A stretch of DNA of 64,000 bases, taken from contig NZ_AHAM01000149.1 of the NCBI RefSeq assembly GCF_000236565.1, positions 1-64,000 of the forward strand. The letters run 5' to 3'. The first letter of the stretch is position 1. Every line of letters starts with the position of its first letter. The notes below the pieces were generated by a model. It was not told the DNA's origin. It ran no database searches and saw only the letters and a program-made list of their open reading frames with translations. This document shows positions 51,760 to 60,630 of the stretch, piece by piece. The stretch is from Mesorhizobium alhagi CCNWXJ12-2 (GTDB taxonomy: Bacteria; Pseudomonadota; Alphaproteobacteria; Rhizobiales; Rhizobiaceae). The position numbers were made by a program, and so were the translations under genes.

Positions 51760-53793
51760 ATGGCCTCTCCGGCCCCGACGATCGGCGCGGGATCCTCCCG
51801 CCTCCGCCGGATGGGCCTCGCAACAGGCACGGGAACGCTGGTGGCGTGGGTGGTTGCACTCCTTGCCTTCGGGATCGTCTGGCAGACGGCAGAACTCTAT
51901 GCGTCTTGGGCGCAGGAGTATCCGAAGACGTGGATGGTGCCAGCCGCTCGCTGGGTCAGCGCCTTCATGAAGTGGCTCGTCAACGAAGCGAGCTTCGGTC
52001 TGTTCACCTTCACCGACCTGACCCGCTTCCTCGCCGCGCTTGTGGATACGCCGTACACAGCGGCCCGCAGCCTGCTGTCGAGCGGCCTGCTGTCCGGAAG
52101 GGGGTCGAGCGCTACGCAGGTGCTCCCGCCGCTGTCCTGGATCGCAGTTGTGGGCGTCGTATCGCTTCTTGGGCTTTATGCGGGAGGTGTGAAGCTGGCG
52201 CTGCTGGCCGGCGGATGCTTCCTGTTGCTGGCGGTCTTCGGGCAGTGGGACAGCGCCATGGTGACGCTCGCCTCGATCCTGGTCGCCGTGCCGATAGGCG
52301 TCATGGGAGGCCTGCTCATCGGAATCGCCGCCTATCGGTGGCCGCGCTTCGAGGAAGCCATCACGCCGCTGCTGGACCTAATGCAGACCATTCCAGTCTT
52401 CGCCTACCTGGTCCCTATCCTTGTGCTGTTCGGCTTCGGGCCGACCGCCGCGGTGATCGCCACGCTGATTTATGCCATGCCGCCGATGGTGCGCATCACC
52501 ACGCTCTCGCTCCGCGGTGTCGCCCAGGAGATCATCGACCTCGGTCGCATGATCGGCTGCACACGCCGGCAGATGACATGGCGGGTGCTGGTGCCTTCCG
52601 CGCGAGAAAGCCTGATGGTAGGCGTCAACCAGGTGATCATGTTGTCGCTCAACATGGTCATCATCGCCTCCATGATCGGCGCCGGCGGCCTCGGCTTCGA
52701 TGTGCTCGCTGCGCTCCGCCGCCTGCAGATCGGCGCAGGGCTCGAGGCAGGGCTGGCGATCGTGGCGCTGGCTGTGGCGCTTGATCGGCTCAGCCAGGGT
52801 TTTGCGCGGAAGCTTAGCCAGCGCAGCCCCGCCTCGGAGCAAAGGGGTTTGGTGGCGCGTCATCCCTTCACCCTGGCCGCTCTGGTTCTCATACTGGCGA
52901 CGGGGCTTGTGGGCTTGGCCGTTCCCGCCGTGCAGGCCTATCCGCCAGCCCTGGAGATCTCGACCGGGACGTTCTGGGAAGAGGGCGTCAAATGGATCAA
53001 CATCAACTTCTTCGACACGCTCGAGGCGCTGAAGAACGCCGTGCTTCTCAACATGCTCGTTCCCTTCAAGCGTTTCCTCGGCGAGCTTCCATGGCTGGGT
53101 GTGGTCGGCCTCCTCGCCTTTTTAGGATGGCGCCTCGGCGGGTGGCGGCTCGCGATGCTGGCCGGAGTCCTGTCGGCCCTGATCGCCGCCACGGGGCAGT
53201 GGGAGAAGGCGATGATCACCGTCTATCTCTGCGGCGTCTCCGCGGTTGCGGCCGCCTTGATCGGCATCCCGATCGGCATCGCGGCTGCCGAGAGGGATCG
53301 GCTGTGGCGATGGGTGCAGGTCGTCAGCGACACGCTGCAGACGCTGCCGTCATTCGTCTACCTGATGCCGGCCGTCATGCTGTTCCGGGTCGGCGATTTC
53401 ACGGCGATGATTGCGGTGGTCGCCTATTCGCTCGTTCCGGCGGTCCGCTACACGGCGCTGGGCCTGCAGAAGGTGGACGCCGGCCTTATCGAGGCCGGTC
53501 GCGCAATGGGTTGCACGCGCTGGCAGCTGCTGACGAAGATCAAGCTCAAGCTGGCCTTGCCCGAGATCCTGCTCGGCATCAACCAGACGATCATGTTCGC
53601 GCTCTCCATGCTGGTCATCACCGCGCTGGTCGGCACGCGCGACCTGGGACAGGAGGTCTACATCGCGCTGACCAAGGCGGACACCGGACGCGGCATCGTT
53701 GCGGGGCTTGCGGTCGCGTTCATTGCCATCATCGCCGATCGGCTGATCTCGGCGGGGGCGATGCGGGCGAAGCGCAGGATGGGGCTGGTGTGA
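51760..53793 (+). CDS. double-length glycine betaine-type ABC permease (two fused ProW domains)
   Basis: 677 aa holding two complete permease domains. Each has its own coupling loop: EIIDLGRMIGCTRRQMTWRV (first) and GLIEAGRAMGCTRWQLLTKI (second), and each is preceded by the same TLQT(I/L)P-type entry, MQTIPVFAYLVPIL and LQTLPSFVYLMPAV. A single chain can therefore provide both halves of the membrane pore that is usually a homodimer of ProW. It starts 3 bp after the ATPase. Confidence 0.93.
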   Translation: MASPAPTIGAGSSRLRRMGLATGTGTLVAWVVALLAFGIVWQTAELYASWAQEYPKTWMVPAARWVSAFMKWLVNEASFGLFTFTDLTRFLAALVDTPYTAARSLLSSGLLSGRGSSATQVLPPLSWIAVVGVVSLLGLYAGGVKLALLAGGCFLLLAVFGQWDSAMVTLASILVAVPIGVMGGLLIGIAAYRWPRFEEAITPLLDLMQTIPVFAYLVPILVLFGFGPTAAVIATLIYAMPPMVRITTLSLRGVAQEIIDLGRMIGCTRRQMTWRVLVPSARESLMVGVNQVIMLSLNMVIIASMIGAGGLGFDVLAALRRLQIGAGLEAGLAIVALAVALDRLSQGFARKLSQRSPASEQRGLVARHPFTLAALVLILATGLVGLAVPAVQAYPPALEISTGTFWEEGVKWININFFDTLEALKNAVLLNMLVPFKRFLGELPWLGVVGLLAFLGWRLGGWRLAMLAGVLSALIAATGQWEKAMITVYLCGVSAVAAALIGIPIGIAAAERDRLWRWVQVVSDTLQTLPSFVYLMPAVMLFRVGDFTAMIAVVAYSLVPAVRYTALGLQKVDAGLIEAGRAMGCTRWQLLTKIKLKLALPEILLGINQTIMFALSMLVITALVGTRDLGQEVYIALTKADTGRGIVAGLAVAFIAIIADRLISAGAMRAKRRMGLV

Positions 53794-53845
53794 TGCCCCT
53801 CCGGATTTCCGCACGCCGCTGCAGGCGGTCGCTGTCAGCGCAGCC

Positions 53846-54478
53846 TCATAGAACCTGCAGCACCAGGCCCCTGCTCGGAATGGTGCCCGTCTCGCCGGGC
53901 ATGGATACGTAGGGCTCGGTTTCCTCGAGGCGGGCGACCACGAGAGCGCTTTCAAGCTCGGCGACCCGCGCTGCAAAACCCTCTTCCCAGATCGTGTTCT
54001 TCACCGTGAGCACCAGCACTCCGCCGGGGCGGCAAATGCGGATCAGCTCATCCATTCCCTCCGCCCCCACGTGGCCTGACGTGAAGACGCCGGCTGAAAC
54101 GATGCCGGCGAACCGATCGTCGGCGAAAGGCAACGCGCCGCCCAGCGCCAGATGGTGGAGGGCGTCGTAGCATCCCTTGCGGGCGGCCTGCGCCAGCATT
54201 CCCTCTGAAATGTCGAGTGCTTCCACACGGGGATAGCCGACGATCTTCAGCCACTCGCCGATCAATCCGGTACCGGCGCCGGCGTCGAGGATGGGCGATG
54301 CGCCACGAGGGAGGTGGCGGGTAAGAAGGGCGAGGCAGATGGTTGGGTGACGATAGCCTGCCGTAGCCATGTCGGACTCGTAGGTCTCCGCCCAGCGGTC
54401 GTAGAGCGCGGCAACTTCCTTTGGCCGCTTGGCTTCATACACAGCCGCCAAAGCGCTGTCGTTACGTCCCTCTCCCAT
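53846..54478 (-). CDS. class I SAM-dependent methyltransferase
   Basis: A 210-aa enzyme with the SAM-binding motif ILDAGAGTGLIGEWL, the acidic end of strand 2 in VEALDISEGMLAQA and motif post-III RPGGVLVLTVKN. LYDRWAETYESDM at the start is common to Williams-Beuren-type small-molecule methyltransferases. GGGAG lies ten bases before the ATG. Convergent with the betaine permease and divergent from the choline-kinase-like gene. Substrate unknown. Confidence 0.9.
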   Translation of the reverse strand: MGEGRNDSALAAVYEAKRPKEVAALYDRWAETYESDMATAGYRHPTICLALLTRHLPRGASPILDAGAGTGLIGEWLKIVGYPRVEALDISEGMLAQAARKGCYDALHHLALGGALPFADDRFAGIVSAGVFTSGHVGAEGMDELIRICRPGGVLVLTVKNTIWEEGFAARVAELESALVVARLEETEPYVSMPGETGTIPSRGLVLQVL

Positions 54479-54570
54479 GCCGCGGCTTCTCCCTGCTCAA
54501 TGCTCCGGCACCATAGCCAAACAGGTGAAAATGTGGAACCGTTCGGGTGATGTTGATCGAAGGGGATGCC

Positions 54571-55479
54571 ATGCTCGACAAGCCCGAACTACGCGCGGCG
54601 CTCGAGGCCGTTCCGTTCCTGAGAGGATATGACGGGCCTGTCGAACGGCTGGGCGGGCTCACAAACCTGGTCTTTCGGGTCGGCGACCACTGCCTGCGCA
54701 TTCCAGGCAAAGGCACGGAAGAATATATCAACCGGGCAAACGAGAAGATAGCCGCGAGCGAGGCGGCAAGGGCCGGCGTCAGCCCCGAGGTGCTGCATTT
54801 CGACGACCGGAGCGGTGTCATGGTCACGCGGTTCCTGCCCGCGGTCAAGACTATGACGCCGGAAACGTTCAGGTCGGTCGAGGGCGCACCGGGGCGTGCC
54901 GGAATGGCGTTCCGGAAGCTCCACACCTCCGGAGCGGTATTTCCGTTTCGGTTCGAGCTCTTCACAATGATCGACGGCTATCTTGGCATTCTGTCCAGCA
55001 AGGATGTCGCGCTGCCGGCGGGCTACCATGACGTGGTCCGCGAGGCGCAGAGCGTGCGCAGCGCGCTCGCAACTCACCCTGCGCCACTCACTGCCTGCCA
55101 TTGCGACCCGCTGTGCGAGAATTTCCTCGACACCGGCGAGCGTATGTGGATCGTCGACTGGGAATACTCCGGGATGAACGACCCGATGTGGGATCTCGGC
55201 GACCTCTCGGTAGAAGCCGGCTTCGATGCTGCCCAGGATGAGGAAATGATCCTTGCCTATTTCGGCGGCGAACCGAGCGCCTCGGAGTTCGGCCGCATCG
55301 TCATTTACAAGGCCCTGTGCGATCTCCTGTGGACGCTCTGGGGACTCATCCAGCTCGCGAATGGCAATCCGGCCGATGATTTCCGCGCCTATGCCGACAC
55401 CCGCTTCGCACGATGCAAGGCGCTGATGGAGAAGCCGGACTTTGCCCGGCACATCGAGGCCATCAGACAGGACCGCTGA
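54571..55479 (+). CDS. choline/ethanolamine kinase family phosphotransferase
   Basis: A 302-aa protein of the LicA/choline-kinase fold. The Brenner loop is CHCDPLCENFL (catalytic Asp and Asn) and the metal site is WIVDWEYSGMNDPMWDLGDL. The glycine-rich start GGLTNLVFRVGDHCLRIPG binds ATP. I prefer the ATG at 54571 behind GAAGGGG to GTG/ATG at 54547/54550. Its place near a quaternary-amine importer suggests phosphorylation of choline or a related amino alcohol. Confidence 0.88.
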   Translation: MLDKPELRAALEAVPFLRGYDGPVERLGGLTNLVFRVGDHCLRIPGKGTEEYINRANEKIAASEAARAGVSPEVLHFDDRSGVMVTRFLPAVKTMTPETFRSVEGAPGRAGMAFRKLHTSGAVFPFRFELFTMIDGYLGILSSKDVALPAGYHDVVREAQSVRSALATHPAPLTACHCDPLCENFLDTGERMWIVDWEYSGMNDPMWDLGDLSVEAGFDAAQDEEMILAYFGGEPSASEFGRIVIYKALCDLLWTLWGLIQLANGNPADDFRAYADTRFARCKALMEKPDFARHIEAIRQDR

Positions 55480-55773
55480 CGAGGCGCAGTGCCGCTTACG
55501 GCATAGCTATACCTGTCCAGGTGGCAAGCGCCTGCGACCTCGAAACCGGAACTTCACCGTCCCCCGTTCCAATGTCGATCAAGGCGGCTTCATTCGGTAT
55601 CGTGCGCGCCAGCAGAGCAACCACCCCGGCTGGCCATCGACCGCGACAACAAGGGCGGCGACACCCAGGGCGTTAGATGTCGTAGATGAGGCGCGAAGCG
55701 GAAGTCATCGAGCTACGTCTCCGGCACGGTGTGAAGCAGTAGCGGACAGTCGATGGGTTGTGGCGTATGCGAC
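55480..55773. other. 294-bp gap without a recognised gene
   Basis: Only background frames are present; no convincing terminator or RNA structure was found. Confidence 0.35.
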
Positions 55774-56136
55774 TCAGGCGGAGGGCTTGGGCGTAGGGTC
55801 GGTGAGGAAGGGCATGATGTCCACGCCGTCTCCTGGAAAGACAGAGAAATGCGGGTGGTTCTCGAAGAGGCGGGCGGCGGCTTCGATGGACTGGGCCTCA
55901 ACGATGATGTAGCCGCAGAAGGGGTTCACGGCGTCGGCGACGCCGTCCTTGGTCACGCGCGTCGTCTTGCCGACCATGCCGCCACGATCGGGGAACGATG
56001 CGGCATTCCTCTCCTCCCAGTCCGCCCACTGCTTCAAACCGACGGTGTCGATCGCGTCCTGCTCCGGCTTGGGCAGGCTGCGAAAGCGGGCAAGGTCTTC
56101 GGGTTTCATGGTGTAGACGGCGAGAAAGCGGGGCAT
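55774..56136 (-). CDS. YCII-like/dimeric alpha-beta barrel small protein
   Basis: A 120-aa protein: MPRFLAVYTMKPEDLARF opens the fold and YIIVEAQSIEAAARLFENHP is the characteristic second beta-alpha unit. Such proteins form dimeric ferredoxin-like barrels with mostly unknown roles. Single-gene unit. The tail beyond FPGDGVDIMPFL is short and proline-rich. Confidence 0.75.
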   Translation of the reverse strand: MPRFLAVYTMKPEDLARFRSLPKPEQDAIDTVGLKQWADWEERNAASFPDRGGMVGKTTRVTKDGVADAVNPFCGYIIVEAQSIEAAARLFENHPHFSVFPGDGVDIMPFLTDPTPKPSA

Positions 56137-56511
56137 GCGGCGCGCTCTTCGTGCTGGCAGAATGGCATTCGAGCCTAGACTCCCTACTGGCCGAAGTCAC
56201 TCCGCTTCGCCCCCTGTAAGTGTCCGCCGCCCATCTGCATCAGATCGGGAAATCCGCTTGCGCAAAGCGGCCTCAAAGGCCTCACACCCTATGAGTTCAT
56301 CTGCAAGGCATAGGCCTCTCAGCCAGAACGCTTCACACTCAATCCGCTCCAAGCAAGCCGTTCGATTGCTGGCGGGACGTCGGCATTTGGAAGCCGGACA
56401 GCCAGAATGTGTCGGCATCGAATTCAGGCGCCGGAACTGACCGCGAAAGTGTCGCGAGCTATTTAGAGTCTACGAGCAGGCAGGTGAAAATACCAACTGG
56501 AACGAGTGATT
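56137..56511. other. intergenic region holding a transposase remnant
   Basis: 375 bp with no intact gene. The middle contains the IS481-type fragment described separately; the rest shows no recognisable feature. Confidence 0.5.
56269..56352 (+). pseudogene. C-terminal fragment of an IS481-type transposase, interrupted by TAG
   Basis: One frame reads GLKGLTPYEFICKA, stop, ASQPERFTLNPLQ. This matches the conserved IS481 integrase tail LKGLTPYE(F/Y)IC-K-W--EPERF--NP, with the usual tryptophan codon turned into amber at 56311-56313. The rest of the transposase and its ends are gone. Evidence of past insertion between the YCII-like gene and the downstream ABC operon. Confidence 0.75.
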
Positions 56512-57597
56512 TTAGGCTTGGAGCACCGAAAGATGGAGGGCGTCCCAGCTCACCCAGAGGCGATCGTCCTGGATACGGCCCGCATCCTCAGGATCGAGAT
56601 ATGCCTTGAGCAGCGCGCCCTCGCCGCCAACGCGAATATCGACGGAAGTGCGGCTGCCCTTGAAGAGCCGGTTTACGATCCGGCCCTCGATCGCATTCTT
56701 GTCAGACGGCTTTTGCGGATGGCAGAGCACGTTCTCCAGACGCAGTGACGCCGTCACTTCAGAGCCGTCGGCGGGCCGGTGTCCGTGCGCGGCGCCGCGA
56801 ACATCGATGCCGTTCCAGTCGATCAGGACGGAGCCGTTTTCCATGCCGCGCACGGTCCCGCCAATCAGGTTGGTATCGCCGATGAATTCGGCGACGAAGC
56901 GGCTCTGCGGGCGAAAATAGAGATCTTCGGGCGTACCGTCCTGCTCGACCTTGCCGCGGTTCATGACGATGATCCGGTCGGACATGGTCAGCGCCTCCTC
57001 CTGGTCGTGGGTGACGAAGACGAAGGTCTTTCCGGTGCGCTTCTGGATGTCCTTGAGCTCAACCTGGACCTGCCCCCGGAGCTTGGCGTCGAGTGCGCCG
57101 AGCGGCTCGTCGAGCAGCAGGAGTTTCGGATCGGGCGCAAGCGCCCGCGCCAGAGCCACGCGCTGGCGCTGGCCGCCGGAAAGCTGATCCGGCGTGCGGT
57201 CGCGAAAACCTCCGAGCTGAAGAAAATCCAGCAATTCCCCGGTACGGTCGTCAATGTCGGCCTTGGTCTTGCCCTTGAGTTCCAGGCCGAAGGCAATGTT
57301 TTGGCCGACGGTCATGTGCGGGAAGAGCGCGTAGTCCTGAAACACCATATTGACGTTGCGCCGGTTCGGCGGCAGGCGGGTGACATCTGCGCCGTCGAGG
57401 ATGACGCGGCCTTCAGTCGGCATCTCGAACCCGCCAAGCACGCGAAGCGTCGTTGTCTTGCCGCAGCCCGACGGGCCCAGGAACGTCACGAATTCGCCGG
57501 CCCTGATTTTGAGGTCCAGATGGTCGACCGCTGCCACATTGCCGAATCTTTTCGTCATGTTGTCGATGTGGACGATGGTTTGCGCGTCGTTGCTCAT
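56512..57597 (-). CDS. spermidine/putrescine-type ABC transporter ATP-binding protein (PotA-like)
   Basis: A 361-aa ATPase starting MSNDAQTIVHIDNMTKRFG. Walker A GPSGCGKTT, signature LSGGQRQRVALARAL, Walker B LLLLDEPLGALDAK, then FVTHDQEEALTMSD. The C-terminal TOBE_2 region (SLRLENVLCHP, KAYLDPEDAGRI) is typical of the PotA group. The ATG overlaps the second permease stop. Last gene of the eight-gene operon. Confidence 0.93.
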   Translation of the reverse strand: MSNDAQTIVHIDNMTKRFGNVAAVDHLDLKIRAGEFVTFLGPSGCGKTTTLRVLGGFEMPTEGRVILDGADVTRLPPNRRNVNMVFQDYALFPHMTVGQNIAFGLELKGKTKADIDDRTGELLDFLQLGGFRDRTPDQLSGGQRQRVALARALAPDPKLLLLDEPLGALDAKLRGQVQVELKDIQKRTGKTFVFVTHDQEEALTMSDRIIVMNRGKVEQDGTPEDLYFRPQSRFVAEFIGDTNLIGGTVRGMENGSVLIDWNGIDVRGAAHGHRPADGSEVTASLRLENVLCHPQKPSDKNAIEGRIVNRLFKGSRTSVDIRVGGEGALLKAYLDPEDAGRIQDDRLWVSWDALHLSVLQA

Positions 57598-58385
57598 ACC
57601 GAGGTTCCCTTGTTCATCCGACGCATCGAGCGCTCCGCCCAAATGCCCAGAATGGCCGTGATGACAAGCACGACGGTCGAAATGGCGTTGATTTCCGGCG
57701 ACATGCCCGAGCGCAACTTGGCGAAGATCAGCACCGGAAGGGTCGGCTGATAGCTGCCGAGGAAGAAGGAGCGGACGAAATCATCGAAGCTCAGCAGCAT
57801 GCAGAAGACGCCGGCCCCGATCAGCGCCGGCTTGAGGTAGGGCAGCGTGACGCGCGAAAACGCGACGAACTGGTCAGCGCCGAGATCGCGGGCCGCTTCG
57901 ATATGGCTTTGCGGCAACGTGGCCAGTCTCGCCATCACCACGAGCGCGACAAAGGGCACGTTGTGGATGGTGTGACCGAGGATGATCGCTGCCATGCCGG
58001 TGTCAAGCTGCAGGAACTGAATGTAGATACGCAGCGAAATGGCGGAGATGATGCCTGGAATGACGGCCGGCATGCAGGCTAGGGCAAAGACGATGAGCTT
58101 GCCGCGGAACTTGTGTGGGCCGAGGAATGCGGCGATCCAGGTGCCGATGACCAGAGAAAGGAGTGTCGTCGAAAGCGCGATCGCCATCGTATAGCCGAAG
58201 GCGCCCAGCACCTCGTCGCTGCGGAAGATTTCCGAATACCAGTCGAGCGTCCAGCCACGGATCGGAAAGCCGATGAATTTGGAATCCTTGAAGCCCATGG
58301 TAACCATCAGCACCAGCGGCACGAACAGATAGACGACGAACGCCCAATAGATCACCGACATCAGGATGCGGGTGTTTCTGGTCAT
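57594..58385 (-). CDS. ABC transporter permease, PotC-like
   Basis: A 263-aa permease starting MTRNTRILMSVIYWAFVVYL. The coupling loop is SHIEAARDLGADQFVAFSRV followed by LP, and HNVPFVALVVMARLA is a PotC-branch block. Both ends overlap neighbours by 4 bp. A frame extending to 58667 is shadow sequence. Confidence 0.93.
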   Translation of the reverse strand: MTRNTRILMSVIYWAFVVYLFVPLVLMVTMGFKDSKFIGFPIRGWTLDWYSEIFRSDEVLGAFGYTMAIALSTTLLSLVIGTWIAAFLGPHKFRGKLIVFALACMPAVIPGIISAISLRIYIQFLQLDTGMAAIILGHTIHNVPFVALVVMARLATLPQSHIEAARDLGADQFVAFSRVTLPYLKPALIGAGVFCMLLSFDDFVRSFFLGSYQPTLPVLIFAKLRSGMSPEINAISTVVLVITAILGIWAERSMRRMNKGTSV

Positions 58386-59368
58386 TGCATCAATCCCTTG
58401 CCGCTGCGGCCCATCAGCTTGAGAAAGAGCCCGGCGATAACCAGCGCGCTGATCAGCATGATCGTGGAGAAGGCCGCGCCCGTCGGCCACTGGTCGCCGG
58501 CAACGTGGAAGAAGCCGGCAATGGTTTCGGCAAAGACGGTCGTGCTCGGCCCGCCAAGCAGCACAGGCGCGGCGTAGTAGCCAGTCGAAATCAAGAAGAC
58601 CAGCGTGCAGCCGGAAGCGATGCCTTCCTTGGAGAGCGGCAGCGTGACCCTTCTGAAGCGCGTCCACGCCCCGGCGCCGAGGTCAGCCGCGGCCTCCAGA
58701 TAGGTGTTGGGGATTTTTTCCAGCGCCGAATAGAGCGGCAGCAGCATGTAGAGCGCGGTCAGATAGACGATGCCGACGCCGAGCGAGAAGCTGGTATACA
58801 TGAACGGGATCGGCCGTTCGATCAGTCCCAGCGACTTCAGGATGAGGTTCACAGCACCATTGTTGCCGAGCAGGATCATGATCGCGTAGGTGCGCACGAT
58901 TTCTCCGACCCAGAACGGGATCAGGAGCAGAAGCAGGAACAGCAATTGGCTGCTGCGCTTCACATGCTTGGCCAGGAAATAGGCGACCGGATAGGTGATG
59001 ATCAGCGTCGCGACCGTGAATACGACGGAGTAGGCCAGCGTCCGGAAATAGGGAACGATGAAGATGCGTTCGGCGAAGAAATTGTTCCAGTTGCGCAACG
59101 TAAGCTGCGGTTGGTAGCCGGCCGTCGGTGGGTAGGAATCGAGAAAGCTGATCCTGACCATCTGCAGGATGGGGCCGATATTGGCGAACAGGATCCAGAA
59201 GATTGGAAGGCTTGCCAGAAGGAGGAATTGCCTGCGCTGGCTTTTGAACAGGAAGCCGGTGACGGAGCCGTAGGCGCCGTTGGTCATCACCGCGCCCCAG
59301 AAGCTGCGCCGCATCGAACGCGGGACCGCGTCTCGCCCGCCGGCGCGCTGCGTATCAGTCTGTGTCAT
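58382..59368 (-). CDS. ABC transporter permease, PotB-like
   Basis: A 328-aa permease. The coupling loop is TYLEAAADLGAGAWTRFRRV followed by LP; PFWVGEIVRTYAIMILLGNNG is the PotB signature. I prefer the ATG at 59368 (MTQTDTQRAGG), which has GGGA at a workable distance, over 59377, where the site would touch the start codon. Confidence 0.92.
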   Translation of the reverse strand: MTQTDTQRAGGRDAVPRSMRRSFWGAVMTNGAYGSVTGFLFKSQRRQFLLLASLPIFWILFANIGPILQMVRISFLDSYPPTAGYQPQLTLRNWNNFFAERIFIVPYFRTLAYSVVFTVATLIITYPVAYFLAKHVKRSSQLLFLLLLLIPFWVGEIVRTYAIMILLGNNGAVNLILKSLGLIERPIPFMYTSFSLGVGIVYLTALYMLLPLYSALEKIPNTYLEAAADLGAGAWTRFRRVTLPLSKEGIASGCTLVFLISTGYYAAPVLLGGPSTTVFAETIAGFFHVAGDQWPTGAAFSTIMLISALVIAGLFLKLMGRSGKGLMQ

Positions 59369-59428
59369 CGCAAACATTCCCGTCCGCCCCCGGCTGCTGG
59401 CTGCCGGAAGCTAACTTCAAGCGAGACC

Positions 59429-59448
59429 GGCCATGCACGTGCATGGCC
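59429..59448. terminator. 20-bp perfect palindrome between binding protein and permease genes
   Basis: GGCCATGCACGTGCATGGCC is fully self-complementary and lies in the 128-bp gap after the binding-protein stop. No T-run follows. Such intercistronic hairpins often protect or partly terminate the message so that the binding protein is made in excess over the permeases. Confidence 0.6.
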
Positions 59449-59496
59449 AATCGGGAGACAGTCGGCCGGACGCCGGGCCAGGCCGACGAAGTTCGA

Positions 59497-60606
59497 TCAC
59501 GCGGCCTTGATCTCTTCGACCGCCGGGTCGACGAGCTTGTATTTCATGTCGTTCGCTTCGGCGCGGAAGAATTGCAAGCCCGCCAGTTCTACTTCCGTGA
59601 AGGAGGATGCCTTCTTTTCCAGATCGGTCAGATGCTGCTCGGCGCCGTTGATGGTCGAGATGAAGCCGGAGGTCCGTGTCATGTTAGCGCCGATTTCGGG
59701 CCGGGCCAGCAACGCGTCGAGCAGCGTATAGGCGTTGTCGGCGTTCGGCGCGTTCGCCGGAATGTTGAAGGTGTAGACAAAGCCGTAGGAGCCTTCCTTC
59801 GGGATCGTCATGGCGACCGGCAGGCCGTCCATGATGAGCTTCGAGATCGGGCCGTTCCAGGCATGCGCCAGAACGACGTCCTGATTAACGAACATCTGCT
59901 GGATCTCGGCGCCGGAATCGTAGAATTTGCGCACCATCGACTTGTTCGCGATCATGAAGTCGCGGGTTTCCTTGACGATCTCGGCAGCCTTTTCAGGATT
60001 GTCGATGTATTCGATCATGTTGCCGTCATAGCCCTTGTAGAGCATCATGACGGACATCATGTCCTGGATTATGTAGGCCGTCTGGCCTTCATACTTCTTG
60101 TCGAACATGACATCCCAGCTCTTGGCTTCCTCGGGCGTCACGATCTCGGTGTTGTATGCCAGAACCTCCGCGCCCGAGAGGATCGGCGCACCCCATTTCT
60201 GGTCCTTGATGATGGCCCAGTCGCTTTCCGAGAACACCGGGTTGATGTTGCCCCAGTTCTTCAGCCGGCCTGTATCCATCGGCGCAAGCAGGCCCGCATC
60301 GATGAATTGGAGGAAGCGGTGGCCCGCGACGGTGACGATATCGACCGTCGGGTTGGGCTGCTCGGCCGTCAACAGGTTGAACTGTTTGCCCTGGTCGTCC
60401 ACCAGGCGTTCCTGGACCTGGATGCCGGTCTCCTTCTGGAACTCTTCCTTGAACTCCTTCGGAAGAAAGTTCGCATAGGTCCAGACGTTGACGACGCCGG
60501 CGGCGCGGGCCGGCGTGCCGCGAAATATGGCAGGGGCCGCAAGCACGGCGGCGCCGGCTGCGCTCGTCTTGATGAATGCGCGTCTATTGGCGGTAATTCT
60601 TGTCAT
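59497..60606 (-). CDS. ABC transporter binding protein, PotD/spermidine-putrescine type
   Basis: A 369-aa family 1/PotD-like protein with a twin-arginine-type signal (TANRRAFIKTSAAGAAVLAA) cut near ARA-AG. The mature part starts VVNVWTYANFLPKEFKEEF; GQTAYIIQDMMSVMMLYKG and GSYGFVYTFNIPANAP are typical. GGGAG lies eight bases before MTRITANRR. The ligand could be a polyamine, an opine-like amino acid derivative or another cation; the neighbouring octopine-dehydrogenase-family gene favours an amino-acid derivative. Confidence 0.9.
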   Translation of the reverse strand: MTRITANRRAFIKTSAAGAAVLAAPAIFRGTPARAAGVVNVWTYANFLPKEFKEEFQKETGIQVQERLVDDQGKQFNLLTAEQPNPTVDIVTVAGHRFLQFIDAGLLAPMDTGRLKNWGNINPVFSESDWAIIKDQKWGAPILSGAEVLAYNTEIVTPEEAKSWDVMFDKKYEGQTAYIIQDMMSVMMLYKGYDGNMIEYIDNPEKAAEIVKETRDFMIANKSMVRKFYDSGAEIQQMFVNQDVVLAHAWNGPISKLIMDGLPVAMTIPKEGSYGFVYTFNIPANAPNADNAYTLLDALLARPEIGANMTRTSGFISTINGAEQHLTDLEKKASSFTEVELAGLQFFRAEANDMKYKLVDPAVEEIKAA

Positions 60607-60630
60607 TTCCGTTTCTCCCATTGCATCGAA

